NCBI GenBank assembly: GCA_026713105.1
Contig: JAPOPC010000064.1
Span: 121,223 to 185,222 of the forward strand
DNA length: 64,000 bases
DNA from: Acidimicrobiaceae bacterium
Lineage (GTDB): Bacteria; Actinomycetota; Acidimicrobiia; Acidimicrobiales; Poriferisodalaceae
Direction: 5' to 3'
Below the pieces are notes generated by a model, which saw only the letters and a program-made list of their open reading frames with translations, was not told the origin of the DNA and did not search any database. Position numbers and translations under genes: made by a program. The number at the start of each line of letters is the position of its first letter. Within the stretch, counting starts at the first letter, position 1. Of the stretch, positions 9,538-16,745 are shown piece after piece.

Positions 9538-10700
9538 TCGATGCTTCCCTGATGGCATGCCCGCCTTCTAGATGGACACGGCGTCCGTCAACGCCCGAGG
9601 GTCGCTGGGCCCGCTTGGGTCCCTATTACGCGATGTTCCCATTGGAATTCGCCGAGGATGCGATTCTCGGATTCACGGAACCAGGGCAGTTGATCGTGGA
9701 CCCATTCTGCGGTCGAGGAACGGTGCCGTATGTTGCGATGGTAACAGGGCGCGCTTCGATCGCTTGCGACATCAATCCGGTTGCTTGGGTGTACGCCATG
9801 ACCAAGACTTCACCGGCTAGCGACCTTGGCGTGTTGCTAGAACGCGTTGGCGAAGTGCAGGGTGCGATCGTCGCTGGCGACGAAGTTGCCGAGAACGATT
9901 TCCAATCATTAGCATTTTGTCCGGCAGTCTTGGCCTATATTAACTCTGCTCGTCGAGTTCTCAAGTGGCGCACGAATGCCATCGATAGGTGCGTAGCTGC
10001 ATTCCTAGTTCATTACCTCCACTCGAAACTTGGCGAGGGCTTGTCAAATCAGATGCGACATTCCAAAGCGATGTCACCGAAGTATTGCGTTCAATGGTGG
10101 CGGAAGCACGGATTGACGGCAGCACCACTCCTAGATCCGGTGGAGTTCCTGAAAGCCAAAATCCGGTGGCGTTATGCTAAGGGTTTGCCGCAGCAGACGG
10201 AGACTCGTGCTATCGATATAGGACTCGGCGATGCAGCAGCGGCGCTGCCAGCATCGAGCCAACAGGCCGAATTGGTCGTAACCTCGCCTCCGTACAGTGG
10301 CATAACGGACTATCGGACGGATAGTTGGCTTCGGTTATGGGCGCTAGGCGAAGGACCATCTTTGCCGACTTGGCACACTCAACAAAAGTATGTACATCTC
10401 GAAAATTACACCGCGATGGTTCGTCGCGCATTTGCTGCCACCAACGAGATCTGCACCGCGGATTGCACTTGGCTCGTGCGTTCGGATGCACGCCCACGAA
10501 CACGAAATGTCTTAGAGAGCTTGCTATTGGAGATAGCAGGTGAGCGCGGTGTATACGCGTTGTCAGCACCGTTCAGCTCCGCTACCCAAACCGCGCTGTA
10601 TGGCGACACATCCCCGAAGCCCGGTGAGATCGACTTGCTGATACCGCCAGCTGACAAGTGTCGCATCCCGGCTGGTTTCGAACCGATAGACCAAAGGTGA
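9534..10700 (+). CDS. SPPY-type DNA methyltransferase of the HerA-NurA operon
   Basis: Predicted SAM-dependent amino-methyltransferase for DNA (N4-cytosine or N6-adenine). SAM-binding motif I is DPFCGRGT (56-63), followed by the acidic loop ACDINP (77-82), and the catalytic motif IV is VTSPPYSG (249-256). The SPPY form is commonest in N4-cytosine enzymes but does not settle the base. At 388 residues it is compact and has no obvious helicase or nuclease fusion. Its ATG overlaps the nurA stop by 4 nt, making it the third gene of a tightly coupled operon. By analogy with restriction systems it may mark self DNA so the HerA-NurA pair attacks unmodified DNA; that role is inference. Confidence 0.85.
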   Translation: MIDASLMACPPSRWTRRPSTPEGRWARLGPYYAMFPLEFAEDAILGFTEPGQLIVDPFCGRGTVPYVAMVTGRASIACDINPVAWVYAMTKTSPASDLGVLLERVGEVQGAIVAGDEVAENDFQSLAFCPAVLAYINSARRVLKWRTNAIDRCVAAFLVHYLHSKLGEGLSNQMRHSKAMSPKYCVQWWRKHGLTAAPLLDPVEFLKAKIRWRYAKGLPQQTETRAIDIGLGDAAAALPASSQQAELVVTSPPYSGITDYRTDSWLRLWALGEGPSLPTWHTQQKYVHLENYTAMVRRAFAATNEICTADCTWLVRSDARPRTRNVLESLLLEIAGERGVYALSAPFSSATQTALYGDTSPKPGEIDLLIPPADKCRIPAGFEPIDQR

Positions 10701-11134
10701 ACCCAGCAGGCCGCGACCTTCAGTTGCTGTTTCAGAGGTGACGATGCCTCGGTGTTCGGGGCTGGCGGCCCTCGCACATCGTCCGAAGCCAGCCAGCGCG
10801 GGCGGGGTCCACGGCTACCCCTGAGCGCCCGTCGCCTGCGAGCCGCGACCTTGCAGAGCTTGCGGGATCTGGCGCGAAGGGCCGACCGTGCTGGAGCAGC
10901 TGTTGCTCGCATTCGATGGCAGGACTGCCACCCTCCGTGCGACGCTGCGCCGTACCGCCGACGAACGTGACTGCAAGCAGACCCTCAGCGCCTCTCTCGC
11001 AGAGTGAGAAACCGAGACGGACTCTTCCAGACCAGGCTAAGTCGCCGCAATGGCTGAGGACTACGGCATGTATTCGCCACGCTTGTGTCCTCATCTGGCC
11101 TGTTTGAAGCCGACGACTTGATACAGGCAAGGCT
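10701..11134. other. Intergenic region after methyltransferase gene
   Basis: About 430 bases between the methyltransferase stop and the convergent end of the XRE-peptidase gene. Base composition returns to GC-rich here, marking the right edge of the AT-richer operon. Open frames on both strands give arginine- and proline-rich products with no recognisable domain. I saw no convincing terminator or attachment site. Confidence 0.35.
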
Positions 11135-12361
11135 TCAGGCGACACCAGTGACCTCGAACTCGTGGAATTCCGTTTCAAGCTGTGGCGATTCCTGCTCAGG
11201 ACTGCCAAACAGCTGGCTGGTTAACTGCGCGATGTCGGGAACTGCCAGCCCAGCGAATGCGGCAGCGCTGTTCGGCGACATGAGCCTTGCGACAACGGTT
11301 TGGCGCAGCATCCGCAGGAAGGAACGCGGGAACTGCTGCAGGGGTCGCACCGCAGGGCCGCTGACGTTCGGCTCGGGATGGGCGGGATACCCCAGGGCTC
11401 GAGCCAGTGATCCCGGATAACCCTTTGCTGTCAGGTCTGCGTAGGTGTCTCGCGTGATCGCGTTCATCTGGCGAAGCCGAACCAGCGCAGTCGGCCAGGA
11501 CACCTTGAAGTACTGCTGGACATAGACGATGTCAGCCGGATCGCTGATGCGGCGCGGCAATCCGAGCAACTCTGCGAGCCGACGGACGCCAGAACTCGGC
11601 ATCAGGAACTCGCCAGCGAATGCATCGGCGAAGCTCTCGCGCGGGCCAACGCCGCGGCACAGCACCTGGTTGGTCTCGTGGCTGTGGAACAGTGCGTGAG
11701 CTAGCCCGTGAGCCGTAGCGAAGCACCGTCGGCCTGCGGACATGTCATGGTTCACGAGAACCGACAGCCCCACCTCGGGATGCCGCAGGAACGCCCCTGT
11801 AGCAGCCCTGTACAGGTCTGACCCGAGCGGCGTCTGGAAGACGATGACACCCAGGGCTTCGCACGCCGAGTCGATGTCCCCGATGGGACCGGCGCCGAGG
11901 CTGAGATGGACGCGCACTTCCTGCGCCTTGCGCCGGGCGTCCTCGCGGCTGGTATGGCTCGGCCGATGAGCGAATGGGCTTTGGATGCGGCACCCGGCTT
12001 GCTTGTCGACGATTCGGCGGAGTTCAGCGAACCGGTCCAAGAGCTGGACGAACTCCCGGAGGCCAGTGGCGCCGCTCGGACCGATGCCGTCGCCGTCTCG
12101 CAGGAGCAAGCCCGCCAAGTCGTTGGATCCCGGTCCTGCGAGCTGCCCTTCCAGCAGCTCTGCCGGCATGACACCGTAAAGTCGGGCTAGTGCGCTGAAC
12201 TGCCGGTCATTCGGCTTCCGTGTGCCCGATTCCCAGTAGGACACCATCGCCCGACTGACCCCGAGCGCCGCACCCACCTCCTCCTGCGTGAAGTGGGCAC
12301 GCAGCCGAGCGCGAGCCAGCGCTTCGCTGAGCGGCCCCCCGGATCGCTCTTGTTCGTTCAT
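11135..12361 (-). CDS. XRE-family regulator fused to ImmA/IrrE-like domain with altered HExxH
   Basis: Predicted DNA-binding regulator with a C-terminal ImmA/IrrE metallopeptidase-like domain, an architecture common next to mobile-element and stress genes. The N-terminal helix-turn-helix spans about residues 12-70 (FTQEEVGAALGVSRAMVSYWE). The peptidase-like domain has ATAHGLAHALFH at 216-227 where the family has HExxH: H218 and H222 remain but the catalytic glutamate is G219 (codon GGG). The downstream ESFADAFAGEFLMP (242-255), carrying the third metal ligand region, is intact. The protein may therefore bind metal yet be proteolytically weak or dead, acting as a sensor or repressor. The ATG at 12361 directly adjoins a large inverted repeat (12362-12411), suggesting autoregulation. 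Confidence 0.85.
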   Translation of the reverse strand: MNEQERSGGPLSEALARARLRAHFTQEEVGAALGVSRAMVSYWESGTRKPNDRQFSALARLYGVMPAELLEGQLAGPGSNDLAGLLLRDGDGIGPSGATGLREFVQLLDRFAELRRIVDKQAGCRIQSPFAHRPSHTSREDARRKAQEVRVHLSLGAGPIGDIDSACEALGVIVFQTPLGSDLYRAATGAFLRHPEVGLSVLVNHDMSAGRRCFATAHGLAHALFHSHETNQVLCRGVGPRESFADAFAGEFLMPSSGVRRLAELLGLPRRISDPADIVYVQQYFKVSWPTALVRLRQMNAITRDTYADLTAKGYPGSLARALGYPAHPEPNVSGPAVRPLQQFPRSFLRMLRQTVVARLMSPNSAAAFAGLAVPDIAQLTSQLFGSPEQESPQLETEFHEFEVTGVA

Positions 12362-12411
12362 GAGTTACACATGTTACGAACTCTTCTATGAACTTTCGTT
12401 CAGTGTAACTC
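12362..12411. promoter_or_regulatory. Nested inverted repeats upstream of XRE gene (candidate operator)
   Basis: Perfect 9-nt arms GAGTTACAC (12362-12370) and GTGTAACTC (12403-12411) flank a second perfect repeat, TGAAC-TTTC-GTTCA (12389-12402). The block is AT-richer than its surroundings and touches the start codon of the minus-strand XRE gene, as expected for a self-repressed operator/promoter. No binding evidence exists beyond symmetry and position. Confidence 0.6.
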
Positions 12412-12502
12412 CCAGGCGCTTGAGATTAGCCGAAGCGGCAGATTCCCCTTTCGGCTCCTGCCGTGCCAGCTTCCATCAGTGCTGAGTGACTGCGAGAGAG
12501 AT

Positions 12503-12600
12503 TCGCAAGCCACAGGCATGGTCAAAACGCATGGGCCAGCCGAAGCGGGCCCTGCACCCAGCCACCGAAGCGGCTGGGGGGATATGGCCTCAGGTTAGGC
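12503..12600 (+). repeat. Imperfect ~95 bp direct repeat, copy 1
   Basis: Matches 13532-13626 over about 95 bases by eye. The conserved core has AAAACGCA, then CCGAAGCGGGCCC, GCACCCA, CCACCGAAGC and CTGGGGGGA, then a CAGG. The core can fold into short GC hairpins with CGAA-type loops. It lies in the otherwise featureless 12412-12916 interval, about 300 bases before the antitoxin gene at 12917. Function unknown; it could be a recombination scar, a small mobile-cassette boundary or a structured RNA. Confidence 0.7.
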
Positions 12601-12916
12601 GACGCCAGTGACAACTGCGACAGCGGTGCGCGCCCGACCTTCTCGTTTGCTCACCCAAGACCCTCGTGCGGAGACGACGGAGGAGGCGGTGCCTTGGCGT
12701 TCGGAGCCGGCAATCCGCGTATGTCGCTGAATGCCGGCCTGTACACCGGTCGTGCCCGACCGCGGCGTCGGACGGCAGCTGATTTGTCACGGGACTTCGG
12801 TCGGGTGGCCATCAGTTGCTCCGTTCACCCAAGTTTATCGCTGCTCACACGCTGGCCCAGGACTTGGACAGTGTCGGGCACTGTGCGAGCTGGCGCCCAA
12901 TACAGTCGGCGGCGTG

Positions 12917-13141
12917 ATGAGGGCGAGGGTGCGGCTCGACAAAGAGGACCGTTTGTTCCTTGAACCGACCGCGCCCAAGTTCGGCGGCCGAGAGGCCACG
13001 GTGCGCGAGGCGCTGCGGAGACTTGCAACCGATCACGATCGCAAGGAGGCCTTCGACGCTTTCCCTAAAGCATGGGACGAGGAGGTCAGTCCTCTCGGCG
13101 AGGAAGAAATCGCTGCCGTAGCGAAGCGTTGCGGCCTGTGA
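12917..13141 (+). CDS. Small antitoxin-like protein, paralogue of the one at 17041
   Basis: A 74-residue acidic protein starting MRARVRLDKEDRLFLE and containing REATVREALRRLATDHDRKEA, a short beta strand plus helices typical of VapB/ribbon-helix-helix-type antitoxins. It aligns along its whole length with the product at 17041-17268 (shared VRL, FGG, ATVREAL, RLA, DRKEA/DRREA and a C-terminal glycine-leucine). The ATG at 12917 was chosen because homology begins there; the longer frame from 12731 is not conserved. A shared CCAATACA-TCG element lies just upstream of both copies. Here the partner gene is a HicB-like protein rather than a PIN toxin, with the stop and next ATG overlapping (TGATG). 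Confidence 0.7.
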   Translation: MRARVRLDKEDRLFLEPTAPKFGGREATVREALRRLATDHDRKEAFDAFPKAWDEEVSPLGEEEIAAVAKRCGL

Positions 13142-13371
13142 TGATGGAACTAGGCGCAGAGCCGCAGGAGACGCACAAGCACGCGGTGCGCGTGCATCGA
13201 AATACCGGCGAGGGCACGAACTGGTGGGCTGAGGACGATCTGGGCTTCGCCGGCGGCGCCGACCATCTGTCAGATCTCATGGCCTCCATCCGCGAGTGGG
13301 CCGAAGCCGAAGGCGTGCTTGACGACCTCTCCGTCAGCCTCGTCGAAGAGGCAGCCGAGGCCGTGCCGTAG
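13141..13371 (+). CDS. Small HicB-like protein
   Basis: A 76-residue protein, coupled by a 1-nt overlap to the upstream antitoxin gene. The N-terminal half (HAVRVHRNTGEG, then NWWAEDDLGFAGGADHLSD) resembles the HicB/DUF1902 fold, in which a strand with W-A-E-D is followed by a Leu-rich helix. No HicA-type toxin lies next to it. A fragment similar to its first ten codons (LGAEPQE) recurs out of context near 16798, so this module has been copied and broken elsewhere in the region. Family call is moderate; the protein may be an antitoxin or regulator. Confidence 0.55.
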   Translation: MMELGAEPQETHKHAVRVHRNTGEGTNWWAEDDLGFAGGADHLSDLMASIREWAEAEGVLDDLSVSLVEEAAEAVP

Positions 13372-13531
13372 GGAGCACCACCCCACCTGCTATCGACATC
13401 AGGGCGACTGGACACACGTCCATGCGTGGTGCCGCGATCTGAAGAAGATCAGCGACTCGCTGGTCACCACGGGACCCCCTACTCGTCCCTCGCCAAGCTG
13501 ACGCGAACGCCGGCATAAGTGCGCGGCGTGC

Positions 13532-13626
13532 TCGCGAGCCGCAGCCGTGAGAAAACGCAAGGACCCGCCGAAGCGGGCCCCGCACCCAACCACCGAAGCA
13601 ACTGGGGGGATTGACTTCAGGCTACG
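13532..13626 (+). repeat. Imperfect ~95 bp direct repeat, copy 2
   Basis: Second copy of the repeat at 12503-12600. Here the first hairpin is CCCGC-CGAA-GCGGG; the second stem present in copy 1 is disrupted (CAACC against AACTG). It lies in the 13372-13695 gap between the HicB-like gene and the 3' end of darG. The rest of that gap holds only a short frame of no recognised family. The two copies bracket the antitoxin/HicB-like pair. Confidence 0.7.
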
Positions 13627-13695
13627 GCCGCTTGAGACAATCAGACTGCGTCGACGATGTCGCAGTCTCGGGCTCTCAATCCAGCACCGCAAGAC

Positions 13696-14772
13696 TCAAG
13701 CGGCGGACTCGATTGGCGACGCCGGACCCGGAGTCAGCCAACCCTCGTTCCGCAGATGGCGCCATGCCACTTCAATGTGCTCGGCGGTGAACATGCGCTG
13801 CTTGCGTCGGTTCCACTGCTGCACCTCGGTAGTCACCGCATCAAGGCTTGGCCCCGCGTCGCTCTTGGTCGCAGCCCAATGCACGGTCGCGAGCAGTTCC
13901 AGCCCGTACGCGGACTCGAAGCCCTCTACCGCACTGAGCACGCGCTCCATTCGCTCGACGATCGGCTCGCCCGACAGTGCATCTACCGCTTCTTCCGCAG
14001 CGCCTTCCAACAAGCGAATCGGCTCGGCAGCGTCGACCGACGCCGAGCCATCACCGAAGCCTTGCAGATGGTGGCCTTCGAGCGCCTTGAGGACATGGCG
14101 AAGGTTGTCGGCGTAGGGCCCGTATCGATGCGCTTCGAACCGGAGTTTGAGCGGTTCGCCCGCCTCCTGTAGCAGGTACATGAGTTTCTGAATCTCGATC
14201 AGCGACGCTCCGAAAGCCACAGCCGAGTAGCGGTCGACCATCGAGACCAACGCCGCCTTCCCTGGCGTCAAGGTCGGCCTCGGTGTGGCCACCTGCATTT
14301 CAGCCACAGCCGGCACCCCGGCGGGGGCGTAGATGTGTACCTCAGCATCGAGTCCCTGGAGCTTGTCCTTGATCAACGGCTGCACCTCCGCCCAATCCAG
14401 CCCACCGTTGCCACAGCCGAGCGGCGGCAGGGCAATCGAGGTGATCTTGAGATCGACGATGACGGTTCGAAGGTCGTCGAGACCCACGTAGAGATCGCCG
14501 ATGCGCGAACGAGAGCGCCAGTGGCCTTTCGTCGGGAAGTTCACGATCCAGCACGGCCTGGTGAGCTGGCCGTTGTCGAACACAAACATCTTGCCGAGGA
14601 CGACCTCCTTGCGCTTGCAGGCCTGCTCGTAAGCCTTGAAGTTGGCCGGGAAGGCATTCTTGAACTGCAGCGCGATGCCCTTGCCCATGACGCCGACCGT
14701 GTTGACGGTGTTGACCAGCACGTCCACATCGGCGTCGAGCAGGTTGCCGCTTGCCTCGACGAAGCGCGTCAT
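13696..14772 (-). CDS. darG: DarG-type macrodomain antitoxin (DNA ADP-ribosylglycohydrolase)
   Basis: Predicted antitoxin that removes ADP-ribose placed on DNA by DarT and also binds the toxin. The 358-residue protein has an N-terminal macrodomain (residues about 1-155) with ASGNLLDADVDVLVNTVNTV, GVMGKGIALQFK, the loop NFPTKGHWRSRS carrying the lysine region used by DarG, and ALPPLGCGNGGL. The C-terminal half has the DarG-type helical domain (IEIQKLMYLLQEAGEP then FEAHRYGPYADNLRHVL). The ATG at 14772 overlaps the stop of the darT remnant (TGATG). An uninterrupted in-frame extension to 15036 contains darT-derived sequence, so a pipeline could call one fused gene; the macrodomain homology supports starting at 14772. 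Confidence 0.82.
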   Translation of the reverse strand: MTRFVEASGNLLDADVDVLVNTVNTVGVMGKGIALQFKNAFPANFKAYEQACKRKEVVLGKMFVFDNGQLTRPCWIVNFPTKGHWRSRSRIGDLYVGLDDLRTVIVDLKITSIALPPLGCGNGGLDWAEVQPLIKDKLQGLDAEVHIYAPAGVPAVAEMQVATPRPTLTPGKAALVSMVDRYSAVAFGASLIEIQKLMYLLQEAGEPLKLRFEAHRYGPYADNLRHVLKALEGHHLQGFGDGSASVDAAEPIRLLEGAAEEAVDALSGEPIVERMERVLSAVEGFESAYGLELLATVHWAATKSDAGPSLDAVTTEVQQWNRRKQRMFTAEHIEVAWRHLRNEGWLTPGPASPIESAA

Positions 14773-15099
14773 CAGAAGTACCAGTCGCTTTGGACACTTA
14801 CCGGGGTAGTGGCCCCAACCGTAGTAAGCGCAGCCAATGCCTGACGGCTTCGTTTCTCGGTCTTGGCCAAGCGCTGCATTGCGGTCGGTGAACACGAATC
14901 GCAGTCCCTGCTCGATGATCGTGTCAATACTCGATCCGAGGTACACGATCTTCTCTTGACCACCTTGGTACGACGGAACACCGCCCATGTGGATGGAGTA
15001 AAGCATTGGGGAGCGTGCCGCGAAGTAGAACGGCACGTAGTCGGCGACAGAACCACCCGGCGGAAGCGGAGCGACAGTTCGAGCCTCGAAAATCGTCGG
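14772..15099 (-). pseudogene. darT: Decayed DarT DNA ADP-ribosyltransferase toxin
   Basis: Only parts of a DarT toxin remain. One frame, open from 15099, reads DYVPFYFAARSPMLYSIH, then GGQEKIVYLGSS and LRFVFTDRNAAL, the signature centre of DarT. After about 65 residues the similarity stops. The DarT C-terminus (PVSVQSDWYF then TGA at 14772) is in a different frame, immediately before darG. Missing are the N-terminal NAD-binding part (an in-frame TGA lies at 15100-15102) and the segment holding the catalytic glutamate. An internal deletion with frameshift explains this. The toxin is almost certainly inactive while the antitoxin gene is intact. Confidence 0.78.
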
Positions 15100-15188
15100 T
15101 CATCGCCGCCCAGCCATGACTACCGTCACGCCGAGCGCTGCCCGCCGACACCGCGGGCTCCACTGCAGTGCCGCCAAGAAAGCGCCAC

Positions 15189-15908
15189 ATGAGTCCTTCA
15201 CAGCCCACGCGTCTGCTGTTCCTCGACGACTCGGGCCATCCAGCGCCGAACCATGCCAGCGGCGCTCTCGTCATTGGCGGCATTGCCGTGCCGTCGGCAC
15301 GCGTGCCGCTGCTCAGTCATCGCATTGTCGGCACCAAGGCTCGCCTGTTCCCAGGCCGCGGGCCTCCGGCGAGCTGGGAGCTCAAGGCCACGCACATCAT
15401 TCGACCCAATTCATGGAAGCGACAGAAAAACCGGCTGCTCGTCCAAGAGATCCTGAGAACCGTCCGCGAACTCGACTGCACGGCATACACAGTGAGCATC
15501 GACAAGGCCAAGATGCATCACTCCATGACATCGACGACCACGATGCCGCTCCAACTGCGAATTCTCGCAGAGCACTTCGCTGCCGAGTGCGCACATCGTG
15601 CCGAAATCGGCCTCATCGTGATGGATCGATCAGACCACGGGCTCGACACCTACGCCAGCCAATCCGTCGGCACCTACGCAACGGCGCATGAGCTCCTGCT
15701 GCACCCCACCGTGTACTACGCCGATTCGACATCGTCGCCAGCCATCCAAACAGCCGATCTCGTCGCCGGCATACGCCGACGCGCCGTTGAGGGGGACGCC
15801 GACATGCGCCGTGTCGACGACGATTTTGCCATGCAGCGCGCGCATGCAGCCGGGGACATCAAGACACACAGCGGACGCCCGTGGACCAACCGGATCAGAG
15901 CCTTCTAG
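15189..15908 (+). CDS. DUF3800 family protein
   Basis: A 239-residue protein of the DUF3800 family, which has an RNase H-like fold and is frequent near mobile and defence genes; its biochemical role is not established. Recognisable motifs are RLLFLDDSGHP near the N-terminus, WELKATHI near residue 70, GLIVMDRSD and the C-terminal SPAIQTADLVAGIRRR. The acidic residues in these motifs match the family's putative metal site. A GTG seven codons upstream (15168) is an alternative start; the ATG at 15189 precedes the first conserved residues. It is transcribed divergently from the darG/darT locus and followed by a strong terminator. Confidence 0.75.
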   Translation: MSPSQPTRLLFLDDSGHPAPNHASGALVIGGIAVPSARVPLLSHRIVGTKARLFPGRGPPASWELKATHIIRPNSWKRQKNRLLVQEILRTVRELDCTAYTVSIDKAKMHHSMTSTTTMPLQLRILAEHFAAECAHRAEIGLIVMDRSDHGLDTYASQSVGTYATAHELLLHPTVYYADSTSSPAIQTADLVAGIRRRAVEGDADMRRVDDDFAMQRAHAAGDIKTHSGRPWTNRIRAF

Positions 15909-16012
15909 CTGTATCCCGGTAGCGGAGGCACCGCTGTCGAGCTAGCGTTGGGTGTGCCTGACGGATCCGATTAGTAGGCCCCGGCCGAATGCAATCGCGT
16001 GCCCCAGGCAGC

Positions 16013-16041
16013 AGGACCCCGGCCCGCACGGGGTCCTTTTC
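16013..16041 (+). terminator. Rho-independent terminator
   Basis: Perfect stem AGGACCCC (16013-16020) and GGGGTCCT (16030-16037) with a 9-nt GC-rich loop, followed by a T run. It lies about 105 bases after the DUF3800 stop and is the clearest intrinsic terminator in the window. Confidence 0.8.
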
Positions 16042-16043
16042 TA

Positions 16044-16168
16044 TGCGCCGCACTCGCACGCAGCATCGAGGCGTTCGAGTACCTGAGCAGTGATGCTGAT
16101 GATCGTCAATCAGTGCATCGGGCAGGCCAATCGAATGCAATCGCCATGACTGAATCCGAGCCGTGGTA
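16044..16168 (+). pseudogene. Possible 3' remnant of a PIN-type toxin gene
   Basis: One plus frame ends with YLSSDADDR and then NAIAMTESEPW followed by TAG. The last ten residues match the end of the truncated PIN protein at 17265-17540 (NAIAMTEAEPW), and S-D-A-D-D resembles the C-terminal PIN motif. The corresponding DNA (16125-16166 against 17483-17519) is nearly identical apart from a 5-nt gap. No start codon or N-terminal PIN motif is present. I read it as a leftover 3' end. The rest of 15909-16327 holds only the terminator and the left edge of the RDD duplication. Confidence 0.4.
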
Positions 16169-16237
16169 GCTCACGGCGAGCTGTGGCCGACTGCTAGCCA
16201 GTTTGCAGTCGAACATGCCGACGATCTGTGACGTGCG

Positions 16238-16745
16238 CCATCGCACAGCCCGCCGCGTCCCGACTTGTGCAGCCTCCACGAGGCGCTGATCACTGCGTCG
16301 GCGGAGGCGCGCTGACAGACTCGCCGCATGTCTGACGGGTTCGAGCCACCGCGGGGCGAGCCCGATGCGCACATGACCAGCGCGGGACCCGTTCGGCGCC
16401 TGACTGCCCACGTGATCGACGGGTTCTTCGGCCTGCTGGTTCTCACGTTCTGGTGGCTCATCTTCGTCTACCTGCCGTGCTGGCTCTTCGTGCTGGCATG
16501 GGGTCAGACGCCGGGCAAGTTCCTCACCGGATTGGTGGCGGTGCGATCCGACGGCACACCATTCGGCTGGGGCCGCATGTTCGTCCGCGAAGTCTTCCAA
16601 CGCCTCTTCTGGACCGTCTCGCTGGGCTTCGGGTCGATCTTGGACGCGGGTGTTCTGATGCTGAGTCGCGACCGCCGGTCCGTCACCGACCGGGTCGTCG
16701 GCAGCACCATCGTCCGCGCATCGGCCCTGCAGTCCTCACCGCGCC
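16238..16745 (+). repeat. ~500 bp duplicated block, copy 1 (RDD gene plus leader)
   Basis: Homologous to 21199-21710. The match begins about 90 bases before the RDD start codon (shared CGCACAGCC-GCCGCGT and an identical TGACAGACTCGCCGCATGTC around the start), covers the whole conserved coding part, and fades a few bases after the stop position of copy 2. The constant coordinate offset through the start is 4962. Confidence 0.85.

Noticed and set aside
10406..11208. Minus frames after the methyltransferase gene as real small genes
   Set aside because: Arg/Ser-rich products with no recognisable fold, overlapping the methyltransferase 3' end antisense.
12731..12916. Longer start for the antitoxin at 12917
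   Set aside because: The extension is Cys/Pro/Gly-rich and unlike the paralogue at 17041, whose homology starts exactly at the later ATG.
13696..15036. Single fused gene combining DarT-like N-terminus and DarG
   Set aside because: The DarT part lacks its start and catalytic half, and its true C-terminus is in another frame ending in TGATG at the DarG start; two separate ancestral genes explain this better.
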